Numbered from the stretch's first letter, positions 36,232 to 47,790 are shown. The stretch is 64,000 bases of DNA from Deroplatys truncata (GCA_030765065.1 CM060990.1:419067198-419131197), one strand, 5' to 3'. Program-made: numbers and translations. Notes: generated by a model not told the origin, from the sequence alone.

Positions 36232-37763
36232 TTATTCCACACCTAACAACCCTTCCTCTTCAGCGGAATCACTCACATTATTGCCGTCATCACTGCTATC
36301 ACTACTTTCTGCACCATTATCCTGGATGAGAATTATTTCTATTTGATTTTCTGCAATTCCGTATTTTTCGAAATAATGATTCTTAATTTATTCAACATGT
36401 CGACATACATTTTCCCATTCTGGCCTTCCAATTTCAGCAAATTGCTGGCGTTATAACTGATCCACATATTTTAATTTAAAAGTGATATTTCTGCATGCCA
36501 CCCATTTTTTGATATCAGCCCAGATTAATTTGATTTGGTTTAGATCTGGGCGATACGATGACAGTCTAAGTACATTATTGCGATGTTGTATTACTATCTG
36601 GTCAAGTATGTATGACTTCTGAAGCTGTTTGTTGGCTTTAATTAAGTTGTATAGCTTTGTTTTACTCATGCTTTCATCTACAGCTATATTATGTCTAAGT
36701 ACATAAGCTCTCATTTCTTCTTTCAAGGAATTTGGGGTAGGTGGTTTGTCAATTTGAGTGTTGCCGCATTGTGAAGCATTGTCGATGACCAGAACAGACC
36801 CAGCAGGCATATTAGGTATCAACATGGCGTTGATTCACTTCATGTAATTTTCTGTATTCATTTCTTGATGAAAATCTCCTGTTGTTTGTTGCGACTTGTA
36901 AAAGAAGGGCATTTGGAACGAAGCCGATCTTTCCAACAGCATGAACGATAATAAGTATTTGCCCTTTGGCAACAGGTGCCTGCAAACCTAATTCGCTATC
37001 GTCACTCCAACTTTTAGACGCTTTCTGAAATTTGTAGCACCACCTTGAAAATTGATGCTGATATAACTACACACTGATATAAGTACATATAAAATTATAG
37101 TCATTTGCAAAGGTAGAATCAGACTGAAAAATTAAATACCATAGCCGGGATTTGAACCACGGATCTTAGGCTTTCCGTGCCGTTGCTCTAACCGACTAAG
37201 CTATCATGGCAACATTTACTTTTTATTTTTAATTTTTTATTTTATTTATTTATTTTGCTTTTCTGTTAGAACTCTTCTATTTGATTTCGGTTTCCTCCAC
37301 TTGATCCCTAATTCTTTAATAATTTTTCTGAGATTTGTAGCACCACCTTGAAAGTTTGTGCTGTCTTTCAGCTTGATGAGCAATCCGCTTATTGTTAGCA
37401 CAGTTTTTTCTTCCACATAAGAATTGTGAATCGTGCGCCGAATGACGCATTCGAAATCGTCTATTTCTGTAATACGTTTAGGGACCTTATGTTTCTTCCC
37501 AGGTGTGTCAAATGGCACTCTTTCATCCATATGGTTTTTTTTCTCTTATCTTCGAGAACTCTGGAATCGGAACTCGGTGAAACACCAGTTGCTTTGACTA
37601 CTCTTTCTTTCACTCTCTTAAGGCTTTTGTGGAACTCGGATGAACATGTATTTTCTTCCTTCATCTCTGTTTCTTGCTTCATGAAGTCGAGGACATTTGC
37701 AATTATTTCCCTACTTTGACTGCGTAACACCTTAACACTTAACTTTGAAAACGTAGGAGCCAT
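36232..37763 (-). pseudogene. Tc1/IS630-like transposase, copy 2
   Basis: Start at 37763 (MAPTFSKLSVKVLRSQSREI), HTH region KATGVSPSSDSRVLEDK, then TPGKKHKVPKRITEIDDFE and LKDSTNFQGGATNLRKIIKE. The first catalytic region is missing because 37025-37250 is replaced by a tRNA-like insert and a short duplication. Downstream come GFVPNALLFYKS, SVLVIDNASQ (second Asp) and SSYRPDLNQIKLIWADIKKW. In this last motif the usual acidic residue of the NPIE core is Lys. A Ser/Asp/Glu-rich tail ends at the stop at 36232-36234. Loss of two of three catalytic residues makes it inactive. Confidence 0.85.
37139..37210 (-). repeat. tRNA-like insert (SINE head) in Tc1-like copy 2
   Basis: In reverse: gccatgatagcttagtcggt (A box TAGCTTAGTCGG), then ggttcaaatccc (perfect B box) and a 3' end that can pair with the 5' end over about 5-7 bp. 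At 72 nt with both internal promoter boxes it could be a relatively fresh tRNA-derived SINE head or a tRNA pseudogene. The anticodon arm does not fold cleanly. Confidence 0.6.
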
Positions 37764-39341
37764 GGTTATAAATATAACAAATATAAAGTATGTATTATTT
37801 AGATACTGCTCTCTTTAAAATTACAACCAGATGCAGACACTTTCTATGCAGACTGTATTTGTTACACACTGTGAGTAAGCAAAGGTATTATATCGCTTTC
37901 GTTGATTAAGCTAAACAAACCATTCCTAGGCTCGGAAGCTGGGGTGGCAATCAAGGTCACGATTCCAGAAGTTTTGTGCGAGTTATACCTCTGCACCAAT
38001 TGCTTCCGCGCCACCGGTGTGTCCCACTGTGCTTCAGTCTTCTCCAATGGGTGTTGTGACCGCCCATTCTGCCGCATCTTCCGATGATATCCATATGGAG
38101 GATTGTCCCCCATCTGACGGCCTCTGTGCCAGCACGTCTACCCACCTGGTGCGCTCTGCTCCGCCCTCTTCACCACCGGCGGGCAACATAAACGTCTTTG
38201 TGTAGCAGCACCTTCACAAATGTCAAATGCTCCTCGTTATGCCATTCCTACGCATAATCGTTTTCAGGCTTTGGAAGATGACACTACCTCGGAAAATACT
38301 ACTCAGGCAGCTTCTACTTCTAAGGAGCGCATTCCACCAATCTGTCTACGTGATCTACACAATTATCAATTACTTTTACATGACATTAAGCAACATGTTA
38401 CGTCTGAGTTTCATTCTGAGTTACGCGGATCTATTGTTAAGTTGTATTCTTCTTCCGCTTCTGATTTTCGCAATCTCACTCGCTATTTCACCAGCAATAT
38501 TTCACCTATAGGAACCCAGCGGATAAGATTTTTTCTGTGATTATTCGCAATATACCTTGCTCTCTCAGTGATCAGGAACTCTATGATGAACTGTGTGCTC
38601 AGCAGTATCCTGTGCTCAAGGTTACTCGCTCATTCAACAGAGCTAAACAATCTATTCCTCTTTGTGCCGTCGAGTTATTGAACGATGATTCGGGCAGAGG
38701 TATTCTCAATCTTACCCGTTTACTCTACAGTGTGGTGACCGTGGAACCTCGTCGCCGGAATGCAGACTTATCGCAGTGTACTCGATGTCAAAACTATGGG
38801 CACACCAAAAACTATTGCCAGCTAGGGCCCCGCTGTGTTCACTGTGACCATCATTACTCGCAGTGCGCTAAACCTACTACCACACCGGCACAGTGCGTTA
38901 ATTGCCATCAGGATCACCCGGCAAATTATCGTGGCTGTCCTCATTATTTGAAGCTCAAGCAACGTGCCACTCAGGGGACTCTTCCGCCCCAACGTCCGCA
39001 GCAGCCAGCTCCGTCAGAGGTGCCTCGGCAGCCTCGGCAGCCTCGGGATGCCTCTACCTCACAGCATCAACTCCGTACGTCACCTCAGCAGCAACCGTCA
39101 TCGCTACCTGCCGACCAGGCTTCATCTCGTCCTTCAGTTCGCAAATCGTTTTCTGACGTTCTGCGTTCTCCTCGCTCGAACGCCTCTGTGCCTGCTGCAG
39201 AACCCTCCGGTGATTCACCTTCTTGGGTCTGGTTTACTGATCTGTTCACCCAACTATCTGCTGTCCTTCGTACTTTTCTTCTACCCTATTTACCACAACT
39301 TCTGACCCTTGTCCATACATACGGGACTAGTTTTAGCACCG

Positions 39342-41848
39342 ATGGCACTCCCTAATCGCCGCTCTCTTAATAGTCTCACTCTCAACTGGAACGCTAATGG
39401 CCTTCGCAGTAAACGAGCTTCATTTCTCTCTTTCCTCACCTTGCATAACGTAGACGTCGCCTGTATCACGGAAACTCACTTTCTTCCCCATGAACACTTT
39501 ACTCTTCCCGGTTATCATGTGTATCAGCGCGATCGGGAATCTTTAACGGCCTCAGGGGGTGTTGCCCTTGTTATGAGACGTCGTCTCCACCACAGTGCCA
39601 CCTTTCTGCCTGTTTCCCCGGCATTAGAATTTGTTGGTATTAAGCTTCATTCTCCTGATGGCAACGATCTGGTCCTCCTTAGTGCCTATAAACCTCCTAA
39701 TTTTAACCTCAACATCCCTTTTCTTTCCTTGCTTTTTCCCGATCGTGGTCCCACTCTTCTATTAGGCGATCTCAACAGTAAGCATACCTCCTGGGGGTGT
39801 CGAGTTACTAACCCCAATGGCCGTCGTCTTCAACAGTTTCTCAGCAGTTCTCTCTGCAATAATCCGGCTCCCTCTGATCCCATTATTATTCTAGCAATCC
39901 CAGGGTGTCTCCGGATATTCTTGACATTGGTATTTCTGGAAACCTGAGTTTGCCACTTATATGAACTCTGTCCGAGCTGGATTCTGATCACTGCCCGGTT
40001 TTGGCTACTTTCTCCCTTGCTCTAGACTTCATTTCTTCGCCATCACGGCTCATTAATGGTTACGTGCGCTGGGATGATTTTCAGGAACGGGTGGATGCGG
40101 CTCTGGCGACCTCCTATCATATTGTCACTCCGGGAGATATTGATGCAGCGATTCACCATTTTACTGATGCCATTTGTTCGTGTGTACGCTCTTCGACGGT
40201 TTCTTCTCAACGTCACTTTCCCTCTCAATTATCCCCCTTTCGTATTTCCCTCATTCACATGAAGAATCACATTCGACGTCGCTGGCAACGGGAACGGCAA
40301 CCCTGGCTCCGCCGAAGATTACATGGGCTTATAATAAGCTTGAACACCACCGCTTCCAAACCTTTCAAAGCCACCTAGCCGCTCTTTCTCCAGATGACCA
40401 CATGTTATGGCAACGACTCGTCGTATTCTTCAGAAGCCTACCGTTGTTTCTAGCCTTCATCATCACAATACACTTGTTACGTCTACTTCTGATAAATGTG
40501 AGGTTCTGGCTTCTCATTTCGAGCAAACCTTTACTCCTCATCCTAGTCTTGATGTTCCTACTTCCCAATCTCTTCGTGTTGAACTTCATGCTTTTCAATC
40601 GCAATCCACTGTTCCTGTCCGTATATCCTTTACCAGCCCTGGGAGTTGTCGCATTTCATCTCCCATCTTCCCAGTAAAAAATCCCCCGGACATGATCTGA
40701 TTCCCAACGTCGTATTGAAGAAACTCACCAAAAAGGCTCTGGCTTACCTTTCTTCCATTATGAACGGTGCCTTACGTCTTGGCTATTTTCCCGCCTCTTG
40801 GAAACTGGGTCACATTGTTGTTTTTCCTAAACCCAATAAGCCCCGGCATTTACCGTCCAGTTACCGTTCAATTAGTCTACTACCCTCCCTTTCCGTGTTC
40901 TTGGATGTCGCCGAGGCTTTTGATGGTGTGGCATGAAGGCCTTCTGCTCAAACTATTTCGTATAGGTCTTCCCCAATACTTGATAGACGTTGTTACTAGT
41001 TTTCTCTCGGATGGACAGTTCGTCGTGCGTGTGGGTGGCACATGCTCCTCACCGAAATCTATTCGGGCTGGTGTCCCTCAGGGTTCCATCTTGGCTCCCC
41101 TTTTGTTTAGTGTTTACACTTCGGATCTTCCGGATCTCGAGCTTGCAGACGTGGCGTTACATGCCGACGACACAGTTCATTACTACTCCCATCACGATCT
41201 TCCTACTGCTGTTGGTGCTCTACCTGGCGTATTTCACTGAACCCCCACAAGACTGAGGCGAAAATTTTCTCTCTTCATACCATTCGTTCACCTCCGTCCT
41301 TATATATCCATAACACCTGTATTTCTTGGTTACCTTCTCCTGTTCCAGTCAAGTACCTTGGAGTGTTATTCGACACCACCCTCACCTGGCGCCCACATAT
41401 CAATCGAACTGTTAACCTTGCTTCAGCCAGGCTTTCTCAGCTCTATCCGCTACTTAACAGACGTACCTCTCTTGGACTTGATTCCTGTCTCTTGTTATAC
41501 CGTTCCCTCATTCGCCCTGTCCTGACATACGCTGCTCCTGTCTGGGGTGGAGCTTGCAAACCCCACCTACATCGTTTGCAAGTGGTTTAGAACAAGGTGC
41601 TGCGGCTCGCTACTAATGCTCCCTGGTTCGTGCGCAACCATCAGCTACACCAAGAATTCGGCCTTCTCCCTCTACAGCAGTTCATCCGCCTCTCCGCACG
41701 CCGTTTCTTCTTCCGCCCACAGGAGGTTCCTGGAGCTGTGGAGTATCATCTAGGCGTCAGAACGCGCCGGCCAACGTGCCTCAGAAAACGCCTTCCTCAA
41801 GATCTTTTACTCAGTTCCACCTCAAGCTCCGAAGACTCAGATCTTTAG
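39342..41848 (+). pseudogene. LINE ORF2: endonuclease and reverse transcriptase, broken
   Basis: ORF2 probably starts at the ATG at 39342, overlapping the ORF1 stop by 14 bp. The APE endonuclease shows LTLNWNANGLRSKRASFLSF, CITETHF, LLGDLNSKHTSWGC and, after a frameshift, SDHCPV near 39988. The reverse transcriptase appears at 40646 (KSPGHDLIPN, SYRSISLLPSLS). It jumps directly to VFLDVAEAFDGV, so some 60-70 residues of the usual fingers segment are missing. GVPQGSILAPLLF follows, then the catalytic box HADDT instead of YADDT. The C-terminal YLGVLFDTTLTWRPHI and LTYAAPVWGGA regions end near 41848. Multiple frameshifts, the deletion and the Tyr-to-His change show it is dead. Confidence 0.88.
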
Positions 41849-42585
41849 TCTCATATAGACTGTTCCGTCGTGCTGTTGCATAGTATCTGTGATCTATTGT
41901 GCTATTTTCACTTTTATTAGACATCTTGTAGTTGTGTTCGAGGAGCTACGTTGATGTAGCCAACCTCTACGCCTTTATAGCTGTTCCTTTCTAAGTATTG
42001 TTCTCCCAGGTCTGTAAAGCATTGTTGCTGATCGATCTTTTAATAGAAAAAAAAGAGAGTGAAAGAAAGAGTAGCCAACGCAACTGGTGTTTCGCTTAGT
42101 TCCGTTTCCAGAGTTCTCAAAGATAATAACAAAATATGGATGAAAGAGTACCATTTGACACACCTGGGAAGAAACAGTCACTAAAGGTATTACAAAAATA
42201 GACGACTTCGACAAATGCGTCATTCGGCGCACGATACACAATTCCTATTTGGAAGAAAAAACTGTGCCAACAATAAGCAGATTGTCATCAAGCTGAAAGA
42301 CAGCATAAATTTTCAAGGTGGTGCTACAAATCTCAGAAAAATTATAAAAGATTTACGGTTCAAGTGGAAGAAAACGAAATCAAATAAAAGAGTTCTAATA
42401 GAAAAGCACGACGCACGATCTTAGCTGGAGAAGTACCTAACTCAGAAGTACAAATTAGAGGGTCAAACTATAGTGTATGAAAATGAGTCATACATACACA
42501 GCAGCCATACAACATCTAAAAGTTGGAGTGACGATAGCGAATTAGGTTGGCAGGCACCTCTTGCCAAAGGGCAAATACTTATTAT

Positions 42586-44928
42586 CAGGGTTAGGATTTT
42601 TAGGTGCGCACCTTTTTTCTTAGGGTAAGTTAAAGCTGAGTGAAGAAAGATATCACAGTGTGAAAGTTTGTTTCTAGTTGCGAAAAGAGGCATTTTTTCT
42701 CGCACCTTTATCCCTTTTTTGGGACCTTTACCCCTTTTTGGCGCCTTTATCCCAATTTTCCCCAACCATGCCCATAATCCCCTTTCCCCCCTTTTTTCTT
42801 TTAAGTTTCATTCCAATTTATTCTTTACCTTTCAATTAACGTCTCCTCAGCTTGCTGTGTACGTGTGAATAGTAAGCCTACCTCTTTCAGTAAACCCCGC
42901 GCGGGAATTGAAAGCACACCCACAACAATGGAAAATAATTGTGTGTTTGACGAAAACCTCTTTCTCTCGCTTTACCGCTATAAAGTAGCCCGTAATAATG
43001 CAATTGACAATGAGTGATTGTATCCCACTAGAATCAGTAGCCTGCTGTTCGTGAATGTGAGTTTCTTACTGTGAGAGACGTCCTGTTTGCGTGGAGGCGA
43101 AGGCTGGGCACGCACAGACGGTAGTAACCTCACCCGCGCAGTTCCGAGAATTATTAAGGCTGGGTTCTGCTCGAAACTACTAGAAATCGCTGAGACTGAA
43201 GTTCCAGCATGAATGAGGACATTCTGGTAATTGTCGCGGTGTTATAAGAGAATGTGGACAGTGAATGGGCGCAAGAGTGAGTTGTGTGACAGTCGCATGC
43301 GTTAGCAAGTGAACTAGTGTTAGCTCTCCAAACGAGTGTACTAGTACTAAATTTTAAAATGTCAGAGGTGTACAGTGCTCGATTTATTGTTCTGGCTGAG
43401 GAATTCAAACAAGATTTCATAGGCACTGGTGGAACTGTTATGCGATGTACTATTTGTGATTCAGAATTTTGTGAGATGAAAAACACCAGCGAGATCGCAT
43501 CAAACCACACATTTCCAGCTCTAAGCATCAAATGAACAAGACGCTTCAAGCAAACAAATCACGGCAACCTCTACTACGAAATGCATTTCAACAGAGTTCT
43601 TCAAAAAGCCAAAATTTGAAGGAATTAAATATTCCTTTGTGCGCAGCTCTTACACAAGCAGGAATCCCACTCAATAAGGTGAACCATCCAGCCTTCAAGG
43701 GATTTCTTAAAAAATACACAAAGATGTCAATGCCCGTTGAGAATACTTTAACAACCAAAACAAAAAAACTACATGGAGCCTGTTTACCCAGAAACCATAG
43801 AAAGAATCAAGCAGAAAGTGTCTGATTGCGATGTGGGAATCATTGTGGATGAAACCATCGACTCAATGGAACGATATGTTTTGAACATTTTAGTTTTTCC
43901 CTTAGCAGGGGAGAAAGTTAAACCCATGTTGTTAAAATTGTACAAGCTGCAGAAAGCCAATGCCAGTACAAAAATGCAATCCATTATGGACTTCTGCCAA
44001 AAACTCTGGCCTACTGGTATCCAGTTTGAAAAATTACTTCTTGTGGTTATGGACCAGGCTCCATACATGGTTTCAGCTGTTAACCAATTGAAACCTATAT
44101 TTCCTATGTTGAAGCATGTGACATGCTTGTCTCATGTCCTTCACAGGGTTTGCGAATCCATAAAGAACGAATACGACATCGCAAATCAATTCATCTCTGC
44201 CCTGAAGAAGATTCTACTGAAAGCTCCGAGCCGTGTTGTTTACTACAGGGAAATCACTGGCCTGCCCCCTTCCAAATTTCCCGGCCATTACTCGCAGGGA
44301 TCTTGGATTGAGTGTGCTGCTATGTTGTGTGAGAATTTTGACTAAATTAAAGAGTTTGTGCTTTCTTTGGATCCATCCGATGCAGGTGCAATTTCCAAGG
44401 CACAGCAACTTCTGTTGCCGGAGAAAATACATAATTTGCAGACAGAACTATATTGTGTCCATAGTTACAAGTACCTGCCTGCAGCTATTAAACGATTGGA
44501 AGAACAAGGTCTGGAAAAGGAAAAACAATGGGATATTTTTACCTCCGTGCCGGAGCAGTTAGATGGCTTTGTCAAAGGCAAACTTGAATCTAGTCTTCAG
44601 AAGAATCCAGACATTGAGGAATTTGCCACATCTGTAGAGTTACCATTCCGAGTGAATACAAGGTTTGCCCCACTGGCTTCTGTGGATGTTGAAAGAAGCT
44701 TTAGAATCTACAAAGACATTCTATCTCCTAATAGAAACAGACTTACTTTTAAAAATGTGGAGATGCTTAATGTCTTGAAGTACAACAGCTTCATGTTTTT
44801 TCCTTCTTTTGATGAGTGATAATTTGATGTACTTGTTTTGTAGTTCAATAAATTGGAATAGAGGAAAGAGAAATCGTCGAATTAGTTAACGGAATGCACA
44901 ACTGAAATTAACCCAAAATCTAAAAAAA

Positions 44929-44962
<34 letters not shown>

Positions 44963-45723
44963 TTCCCAAAAAATTCTCCATTGCTTGTAGTTTTAAAATC
45001 CAGTTTTATTTTTGACCTAGCGAATGCTTCAGGATCGTTACAAGACTTTTGAAATACCCTTACGCAATTGGTTGCTAGTTGTTTATATTTTTAAAACTTC
45101 ATTTTAAGGCGTTTCTTGTTTTCAGCATTTCTGCATATTCAAAATGTTCCACACGATGTAGTTTTCATCCATTCATATTGACATTTTTTATACTTATTTC
45201 AAAAACCCAAAGAAATGAAACTGTCACATAATTTTTCTGTGTAATGAATAGTTTTTGCGCTACTAATTTTTGAAGATAACAATGTGCACAAAAAAAACGA
45301 AAAAAAAAGAATGCAAATACAAATCAGCAAAACCTTTTTTCTCTTAAACTAAGAATGGTAGAAAACAATTATACGACAGATTTGTAGTTCCTTGACATAG
45401 AAGCAACATAAGATTTTTTTCTTTTTTGAAACATGCATCAGGTGTTGCATTTTGCATATACCCATAACTGTATATTTTGAAAATTAATAACTTGAAAACT
45501 AATTAAGATTTTGGGTTGCAATTCATAAAACAATTATATCTAAAGAACACCGACATGTGGTTAAAATTTCAGCCCAATTGAGTGGATAGTTTAGAAAATA
45601 GCAATTTCAGCTGTGCAACCCCTTAAATAAACCAGCACATTATTGTCCCTTTTTGCACCTTATTTGAGCACCTTTTCCCTTCCTTTTTCCATCTGAAATT
45701 TGCACCTAAAAATCCTAGCCCTG
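42586..45723 (+). mobile_element. hAT element, complete (copy B), inside Tc1-like copy 1
   Basis: Ends cagggttaggatttttaggt (42586) and, read inward from 45723, cagggctaggatttttaggt. An identical 8-bp target duplication, cttattat, lies at 42578-42585 and 45724-45731. These are classic hAT hallmarks. The 3138-bp unit contains one transposase gene with a few lesions (43359-44819) and an A-rich 3' region including a run of A at 44933-44960. Confidence 0.95.
43359..44819 (+). pseudogene. hAT transposase (CGBP1-like), lightly damaged
   Basis: ATG at 43359 (MSEVYSARFIVLAEEFKQDF). A BED-like finger starts with CTIC at ~43447. A frameshift shortly after moves the frame until about 43800, when the original frame returns. 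The catalytic core follows: DVGIIVDETIDSMERYVLN, LVVMDQAPYMVSAVNQLK, VTCLSHVLHRVCESIKNEYD. A nonsense codon TAA occurs at 44343-44345, after which the same frame continues to the hAT dimerisation region (APLASVDVERSFRIYKDILS, NVEMLNVLKYNSF), ending at the stop at 44817-44819. Two compensating frameshifts and one stop are the only clear lesions, so this is a fairly young element. Two small ORFs in other frames overlapping it are shadows. Confidence 0.88.
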
Positions 45724-47016
45724 CTTATTATCTTCATGCTGTTGGAAAGATCGGCTTCGTTCCAAATACCTTTCTTTTACAAGTCGCTACACAAAACAGG
45801 AGATTTTCATCAAGAAATGAGCACAGAAAATTACATGAAGTGAATCAACACGTTTTGCCTGCTGGGTTGTTCTGGTTATTGACAATGCTTTACAATGCGT
45901 CAACACTCAAATTGACAAACCACCTACCCAAATTCCTTGAAAGAAGAAATGAGAGCTTGGTTACTTAGGCATAATATACCTTTAAATGAAAGCACGAGTA
46001 AAATAAAGTTATATAACTTAATTAAAGCCAACAAACCACTTCAGAACTCATACATACTTGGGTCAGATATTAATACATGGCCATAATGTACTTAGACTAC
46101 CACCGTATCACCCAGATCTAAACCCAATCGAATTAATCTGGGCTGATGTCGAAAGATGGGTGGTCTGCAGAAATATCACTTAAATTAAAAGATGTGGAGC
46201 AGTTATGCGATTTGCAGAAATTGGAAGGTCAGAATGGGAAAATGCATGTCGACATGTTGAATAAATTGAGAATCATTATTTCGAAAAATATGGAATTGCA
46301 GAAAATCAAATAGAAAGAATTCTCATCCAGGATAACGGTGCAGAAAGTAGCGACAGCAGTGATGGCGGCAATGATGTTAGTGATTCCGCAGAAGAGGAAG
46401 GGCTGTCAGATGTGAAAGAATTGGAGGCAGATGATTGACAGCTTTTTATATTAAGCGTTTTTTACAGCAGTGGATTTAGATACTGCAACTAACTATATAA
46501 ATAAGTTTATAAAATAAGTTTCGCAGTGCAGTGCAGTGCATAACCGGTGTGCGGATATTTGACAATGACTGTCCCACGCATTCCTGCAGCATGCAGACGA
46601 CCGGTCACCTCCTGATCTGGTAACTCGCTTCATAGCTGTCATTAAGATTTTCACATGTCTAGAACTGTTGCGCCAATTATATACATTATGACAGCAGCCG
46701 TGTCTAGTAGGAACGTTTCAGATCCTGAGTAAACAATGGAGAGAGACTTATTTATTGACGCCAAGCATTGACGCAGGCGCAAATAGCTAAAGCCACTTTG
46801 CGTGTGGGAAGTGTTTTAAACTTGGTTGAGTGGGTCAAGCTGATACTGACCACAATAAAACACCTACTACAAGTACAAATTATCCACCTGCCAGTGGAAA
46901 ATATGACGATTATTCTATTTTGTACACACTTATGTTATCAAAAATGTTATTTATATCATAATATCAAATTATATGCCGAAAGAGATAAAACAAAAGGTAA
47001 TAAAAACTCTTAACTT

Positions 47017-47098
47017 AACCCGTAGGATTTGAACCCGAATTAAAGTGGCACAGCGTTAAAGCAACCATGATGATACCATTCGGCCAATGGTACCTTGC
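47017..47098 (-). repeat. tRNA-like sequence in the mariner right arm
   Basis: In reverse: taccattggccgaatggtat (A box/D arm) and cgggttcaaatcctacggg (B box and T arm with a good stem). Probably a SINE head or tRNA relic carried in the element. Confidence 0.5.
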
Positions 47099-47790
47099 GA
47101 GCAGTGGTTCCTATAGGAATGAGTAATCGCAGAACTAGACCCCACCTCGAATCTTTACACGCTTTTTGCAGCATCATACAGTGGTTTGAGCTCGGTTTGG
47201 TAGTTTTAATTCAAACAAATAAAGTGCATCAGTCATTACAATTACCGTATCATCTGAAATACGCCATAGTTTGTGAAATAAGAGAAGTTATCCACCTAAT
47301 ACTTAGCCTTTTTTGACAAGGCTGTACAATGGCTAACGGCTTAAATCCAATTGGTCCCACTGCGTAGATCTGCCATTTTGTTTTCAAATGGTTTTGTCAA
47401 TCGATGCATGTGATAGGTTGTTCCTTCAGGGGCCTTCAAAGGGGTGCATGGATGTATGCTAAAGAATAAAAGTTTGTAAAACTGGCTAAATGTGCTACTG
47501 AAGCTCTCAGTGTCAGGGTGGGATGTTTTTTGCATCGACATACATAACGATTGCATTCTGTCCCATAAAACACTTATGCACTGACTTATATATTCCCTCC
47601 TCTATAAAGTGTTATGTAAATCAGGCATTAGAAGGCATCCAAGAAAGGCCTAAGTGATATATGTCGCTTAGCACGTTACATAAATTCAAAAAATAAATAG
47701 GCGCAGCTGACTCACCTGGTATAATGAGATGCTAAGGACCACAGCAGTTAAAGAGCGTCCATAAATAAAACAATTTTGCAGGATGAGAAG

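Larger units (their letters stand above)
35988..37985 (-). mobile_element. Tc1-like element copy 2, inside LINE ORF1
   Basis: Same family as copy 1: ends taatcggcgcaacagttcta and, at the other side read inward, taactcgcacaaaacttctg, with TA at 35986-35987 and 37986-37987. Removing it restores the LINE ORF1 frame exactly at the TA. It carries a tRNA-like insert at 37139-37210. Confidence 0.9.
35828..39355 (+). pseudogene. LINE ORF1 (gag-like) interrupted by a Tc1-like element
   Basis: ATG at 35828 (MPERNIGELLRSAIDLAYAN). The frame runs to the insertion at 35986, resumes in the same frame at 37986 and ends at a stop near 38205. Further coding follows in other frames: 38220-38540 (PTHNRFQALEDDTT), then from 38537 a Pre_C2HC-like stretch (IIRNIPCSLSDQELYDELC). 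Three CCHC-type knuckles follow (CTRCQNYGHTKNYC, CVHCDHHYSQC, CVNCHQDHPANYRGC), then a Pro/Gln-rich tail. ORF1 proteins of Jockey-type elements bind the element RNA in the ribonucleoprotein. At least two frameshifts plus the insertion inactivate it. Confidence 0.85.
35592..42052 (+). mobile_element. Jockey-like non-LTR retrotransposon (LINE)
   Basis: Bounded by a 12-bp target duplication, aagagagtgaaa (35580-35591 and 42053-42064), with a short A-run before the 3' copy. A (ct)n tract (35634-35677) near the 5' end is followed by gtgcgttcgtactcagt. Two overlapping ORFs follow: ORF1 (gag-like with zinc knuckles) and ORF2 (endonuclease plus reverse transcriptase). Without the Tc1-like copy at 35988-37985 the element is about 4.46 kb, apparently full length at the 5' end but dead. 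Confidence 0.87.
35453..46437 (+). pseudogene. Tc1/IS630-like transposase, copy 1, in three pieces
   Basis: Piece 1 (35453-35580) encodes MAATFSKLSGKVLHSQRREI up to FMKQEAEM. Piece 2 (42060-42577) encodes RVKERVANATGVSLSSVSRV, LKDSINFQGGATNLRKIIKD and the first catalytic region around NESYIHSSHTTSKSW. Piece 3 (45724-46437) includes SLKEEMRAWLLRHNIPLNES and a well-kept third-residue motif, LRLPPYHPDLNPIELIWADV near 46095-46150. An acidic C-terminus ends before 46440. Frameshifts and stops lie in every piece, in addition to the LINE and hAT insertions. Residues are closer to the expected motif here than in copy 2. Confidence 0.8.
35230..46679 (+). mobile_element. Tc1-like element copy 1, inserted in the mariner and itself split by LINE and hAT
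   Basis: The left end tagctggcgcaaaacttctg at 35230 and right end (read inward) taattggcgcaacagttcta at 46679 are imperfect inverted repeats. The TA target lies at 35228-35229 and 46680-46681. The insertion falls inside codon 2 of the mariner gene. The element's own sequence is 35230-35591, 42065-42585 and 45732-46679, about 1.8 kb in all. Confidence 0.88.
33488..47719 (-). mobile_element. Mariner-like element, split by a Tc1-like element
   Basis: Inverted ends ccaggtgagtcagctgcccct (33488) and, read inward from 47719, ccaggtgagtcagctgcgcct, with TA at 33486-33487 and 47720-47721. The element's own sequence is 33488-35227 and 46682-47719; the rest is a later insertion. Both arms contain tRNA-like stretches (33755-33827 and 47017-47098), which are probably further small insertions or captured sequence. 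Confidence 0.85.
31066..47777 (+). repeat. tRNA-derived SINE (family 1) split by a 16-kb nest of transposons
   Basis: The SINE head and body occupy 31066-31225 and 31726-31804, and its 3' end resumes at 47722-47777 (taatgagatgctaagg to ccataaataaaacaatttt). The ends carry the same target duplication, gcaggatgagaa(agtc) at 31050-31065 and gcaggatgagaag at 47778-47790. This shows both pieces are one insertion pulled apart by later events. B box: gggttcacacccgg near 31117. Confidence 0.9.

Noticed and set aside
37139-37210. Functional tRNA gene
   Set aside because: Both promoter boxes are good, but the anticodon arm does not fold well and the unit sits inside a dead transposon.
41975-42241. Minus-strand ORF across the LINE/Tc1 junction (also 42463-42765)
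   Set aside because: Spans a transposon boundary, so it cannot be an ancestral gene; shadow of the sense-strand pseudogenes.
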